A stretch of DNA of 8,254 nt. Source: Spirochaetales bacterium (lineage in GTDB: Bacteria; Spirochaetota; Spirochaetia; ARS1246). Both the position numbers and the translations under genes were made by a program. Numbering within the stretch: position 1 is the first letter of the stretch; each line of letters starts with the position of its first letter. Positions 6,336-8,254 of this stretch are shown one piece after another. The notes under the pieces are model-generated. The model saw only the letters and a list, made by a program, of their open reading frames with translations. It was not told the origin of the DNA and searched no databases. The stretch covers positions 1-8,254 of the forward strand of contig JABGPX010000625.1 in the NCBI GenBank assembly GCA_018644745.1, written 5' to 3'.

Positions 6336-7601
6336 CTAATACGGACAATGAAGAAAAGCGTCCATCGGAGTAAAAAGCGTAGAGAACAGACGTAGGCTTC
6401 GCGGGCTTCCTTCTAGATCAGGATAGAAGCTTTTGCACTCGGTTAGATTCTTCTGACCCAGGAAAAGAGGACCCAGCAGATTTGGCGGAATGCTCGCTTC
6501 ATCGCCCTTGGCACCGGTTCCGTCTCTTATCTCTTTAATCTCGCCGCCGGAATAAAGTATTTCAATTTTGCCTTTGAAACTGTTGATAATGAATATTCCG
6601 GATTGCCCCCCGAAATCACTAACCGCCAGCCTGGCGTTCAACACCGGCAGAATCCGGCGCAGAAATCCGGCAGGATCGCTTATACGTATCTGCCATCCGT
6701 AAGGATCGGCCTGCATAGCGCCGGCATCTATTGCCGCTTTTACCGCGGAATGGGTCGGCCCAAGATTCAACCTGATAAAAGGCTTTTCTCGATCCACCGC
6801 CATTTTCATGAGCTCACGGAAAAGACCGGGAAACAGAGGCCCCTCGAGCTCAGAGCATTCACCAAGAATAAGCGCCTCACCGAAACCTTTTCGGGGTATC
6901 CGGCAGTAACCGACCTGGACCCGATTGGAGTCTTCTTGAGTCTCTATGGTATACGTGTCGGCGCCATAGTCGGTTCTCATCGATGGCCCAAGAAGGAACC
7001 GCCATTCAGCCTCTGAACGCCGGGCGCAGATTCCGAAAGTAGCAATATGGGTCTCGTAGGAGGACATCAAAAAGGGGATATCCGACTCAGAAGCAGCCCT
7101 AAGCGATACGCCCGGAACCGGAGCTTCTTTTTTCGAAGGAGCAATGTGCCTGAACTCGAGATATACCTGTGTCTCGAGGGGGATTGCATATTCATATCCA
7201 AACTGCCGGTAAAAATAGGCAATTCCCTGTATCATAGACACCAGGTATCCCTCATCAGCGAGGATCTGATTAAACCTGCCTGTTAAGCCGCGAATCAGTC
7301 CTCTATTTCGCCAATCCTTGCGCGTGCCGACGATACCGAGTTCGCCTGCCGGGACCGGAATACTGCCATACATGAAAGTCCATGGAAGCAGACAAAGGGT
7401 GGAAACTATGTCTCCGGAATCCTTCTCTTTGTAAACTAGCCACCGCATTCGATCGGCCTCGGGATGCCTGAGTGCAAGCTCCGTAGTCATGACACCCACG
7501 CCCTCATCGTGGATTATCGAGCTGAACGCGGCGAGCGCTCGTATTTCTTCCTCAGTCTCCAGTTCAACGAGATCGAGGTCCTCTATTCTCCTGTCCTGCA
7601 T
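6336..7601 (-). CDS. GNAT N-acetyltransferase, Eis-like with SCP2-like C-terminal domain
   Basis: The 421-residue protein has the three-part plan of the Eis family. Residues 10-150 are a GNAT domain with the acetyl-CoA segment GIVGTRKDWRNRGLIRGL (89-106) and YRQFGYEYA (131-139), whose first Tyr matches the active-site Tyr region of Eis. Residues 165-300 look like the second, degenerate GNAT fold. Residues 305-421 resemble the SCP2-like domain (GIFIINSFKGKIEILYSG, ending in Tyr). Known members acetylate amines of aminoglycosides or protein lysines; the substrate here cannot be told, and a drug-resistance role should not be assumed. The ATG has a strong SD (7607-7612). It follows the URO-D-like stop by 60 bases and precedes asd by 43, suggesting one transcript. 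The family is confident, the substrate unknown. Confidence 0.85.
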   Translation of the reverse strand: MQDRRIEDLDLVELETEEEIRALAAFSSIIHDEGVGVMTTELALRHPEADRMRWLVYKEKDSGDIVSTLCLLPWTFMYGSIPVPAGELGIVGTRKDWRNRGLIRGLTGRFNQILADEGYLVSMIQGIAYFYRQFGYEYAIPLETQVYLEFRHIAPSKKEAPVPGVSLRAASESDIPFLMSSYETHIATFGICARRSEAEWRFLLGPSMRTDYGADTYTIETQEDSNRVQVGYCRIPRKGFGEALILGECSELEGPLFPGLFRELMKMAVDREKPFIRLNLGPTHSAVKAAIDAGAMQADPYGWQIRISDPAGFLRRILPVLNARLAVSDFGGQSGIFIINSFKGKIEILYSGGEIKEIRDGTGAKGDEASIPPNLLGPLFLGQKNLTECKSFYPDLEGSPRSLRLFSTLFTPMDAFLHCPY

Positions 7602-7606
7602 GAGAT

Positions 7607-7612
7607 CTCCTT
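7607..7612 (-). promoter_or_regulatory. Ribosome binding site of the GNAT gene
   Basis: On the minus strand AAGGAG lies five bases before the ATG at 7601. It fixes the start there, although the frame stays open upstream as far as the URO-D-like stop codon. Confidence 0.8.
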
Positions 7613-7661
7613 CGTCACCAATATAACCGCCGGCGACAACAATGATTTTATACGGATCGCC

Positions 7662-8254
7662 TTATCTTGTTCCCCGGATCATCGCCCTGATGTTCTCGAG
7701 GGGGACGTCAGGATTTATTGTATTTGATGTAAAAAGCGCTAAATGGGCTTTCCCTTCGCAGACGGCTATAGCGTTTCTCACTTTTTTCTCTATCTCTTGT
7801 GGTGTGCATACCGGCAACTCGGTTGTAACCGCCAAAGGGCCGAAAATTACAAGCTTGTTGCCTGACTTGGCGCGAAGTTTTACCAACTCTTCCAGGTGCA
7901 TACCGCATTCAGGTTGAAATCCCTGCAGTCCGCAAACACCGGCGTCTATCAGCATATCGAGGAGCTGACGCACATCTCCATCGCAATGCCACACTGGCTG
8001 ACAGCCCACCTCCAGCAACGGTTCGAGTCCGTAAGCAAGTTGGGGTTTATAGTATTTTTCCAGGAAGTCGGGAGAAATCATCGGTCCTCTCTGTGTGCAG
8101 ATATCTTCACCCAGAAGTACGGCGTGGGGAGAAAATCCATCCGTAACTGCCCGAGCAATCAAGCGTGAGTGAATCCGTCCCTGTGCCCCGCCGATTTCCA
8201 GCAGTTTGCGGACTCTATCGGGATCCAATCCCACCATTGCAAAGAAGTTTTCAT
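7662..8254 (-). CDS. URO-D superfamily protein (methyltransferase/decarboxylase-like), 5' end cut by window edge
   Basis: The frame continues through the right edge, with five further in-frame codons before the internal ATG at 8237, so only the C-terminal part (about 197 residues) is visible. It matches the uroporphyrinogen-decarboxylase-like barrel family (PF01208): a Trp-His-Cys-Asp-Gly strand (WHCDGDV), DMLIDAGVCGLQGFQPE, MHLEELVKLR, IFGPLAV, a TPQEIEKKVRNAI helix, and the family end SNTINPDVPLENIRAM. Members include HemE but also cobalamin-dependent methyltransferases of the MtaA/CmuA group and many uncharacterised enzymes. The wording (QPE, NPDVP) is that of the uncharacterised group rather than haem-pathway HemE, though the diagnostic N-terminal part is missing. 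It is the most upstream gene of the minus-strand series and 60 bases ahead of the GNAT gene. The superfamily is confident; the reaction is unknown. Confidence 0.85.
   Translation of the reverse strand, partial: ENFFAMVGLDPDRVRKLLEIGGAQGRIHSRLIARAVTDGFSPHAVLLGEDICTQRGPMISPDFLEKYYKPQLAYGLEPLLEVGCQPVWHCDGDVRQLLDMLIDAGVCGLQGFQPECGMHLEELVKLRAKSGNKLVIFGPLAVTTELPVCTPQEIEKKVRNAIAVCEGKAHLALFTSNTINPDVPLENIRAMIRGTR

Noticed and set aside
6336..7601. Aminoglycoside-resistance gene
   Set aside because: The Eis-like plan is clear, but family members differ widely in substrate and nothing nearby suggests resistance or mobility.

Overview
The window looks like chromosomal DNA of a free-living bacterium, most plausibly a spirochaete. 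The reasons are an archaeal/eukaryote-type aspartate-semialdehyde dehydrogenase, a DNA-binding/EIIA regulator beside a cation:proton antiporter, and a small signal-peptide-bearing barrel-like protein ending in Phe. This placement is inferred from family content and has not been tested by phylogeny. Base composition is close to balanced, and I see no tRNA, rRNA, CRISPR array, insertion sequence or prophage gene.

Layout: two plus-strand genes on the left (bases 1-2260) converge on six minus-strand genes (8254 down to 2331). Plus strand: a large alpha/beta-hydrolase missing its N-terminus at the left edge, then a small exported beta-rich protein, then an intrinsic terminator whose T tract overlaps the stop codon of the converging minus-strand gene. 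Minus strand, in transcription order: the C-terminal part of a URO-D-superfamily protein (cut by the right edge), an Eis-like GNAT acetyltransferase, asd, a 65-base intergenic gap, an HTH-EIIA fusion, an EIIA/PII-like fusion, and a CPA2-type cation:proton antiporter.

The most interesting unit is the last three genes (5141 to 2331). They are tightly packed: a 4-base ATGA overlap, then a 10-base gap. They join two phosphorylatable EIIA domains, one on an excisionase-like DNA-binding domain and one on a probable PII-like signalling domain, to an ion antiporter that has no cytoplasmic regulatory domain of its own. No EI, HPr, EIIB or EIIC is present. The simplest reading is a regulatory, non-sugar phosphotransfer module that adjusts ion/proton exchange and perhaps its own transcription in response to phosphorylation state and a small ligand.

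The upstream minus-strand genes (URO-D-like, GNAT, asd) may form a separate metabolic unit or read through into the antiporter operon. I see no convincing terminator in the 65 bases between asd and the HTH-EIIA gene.
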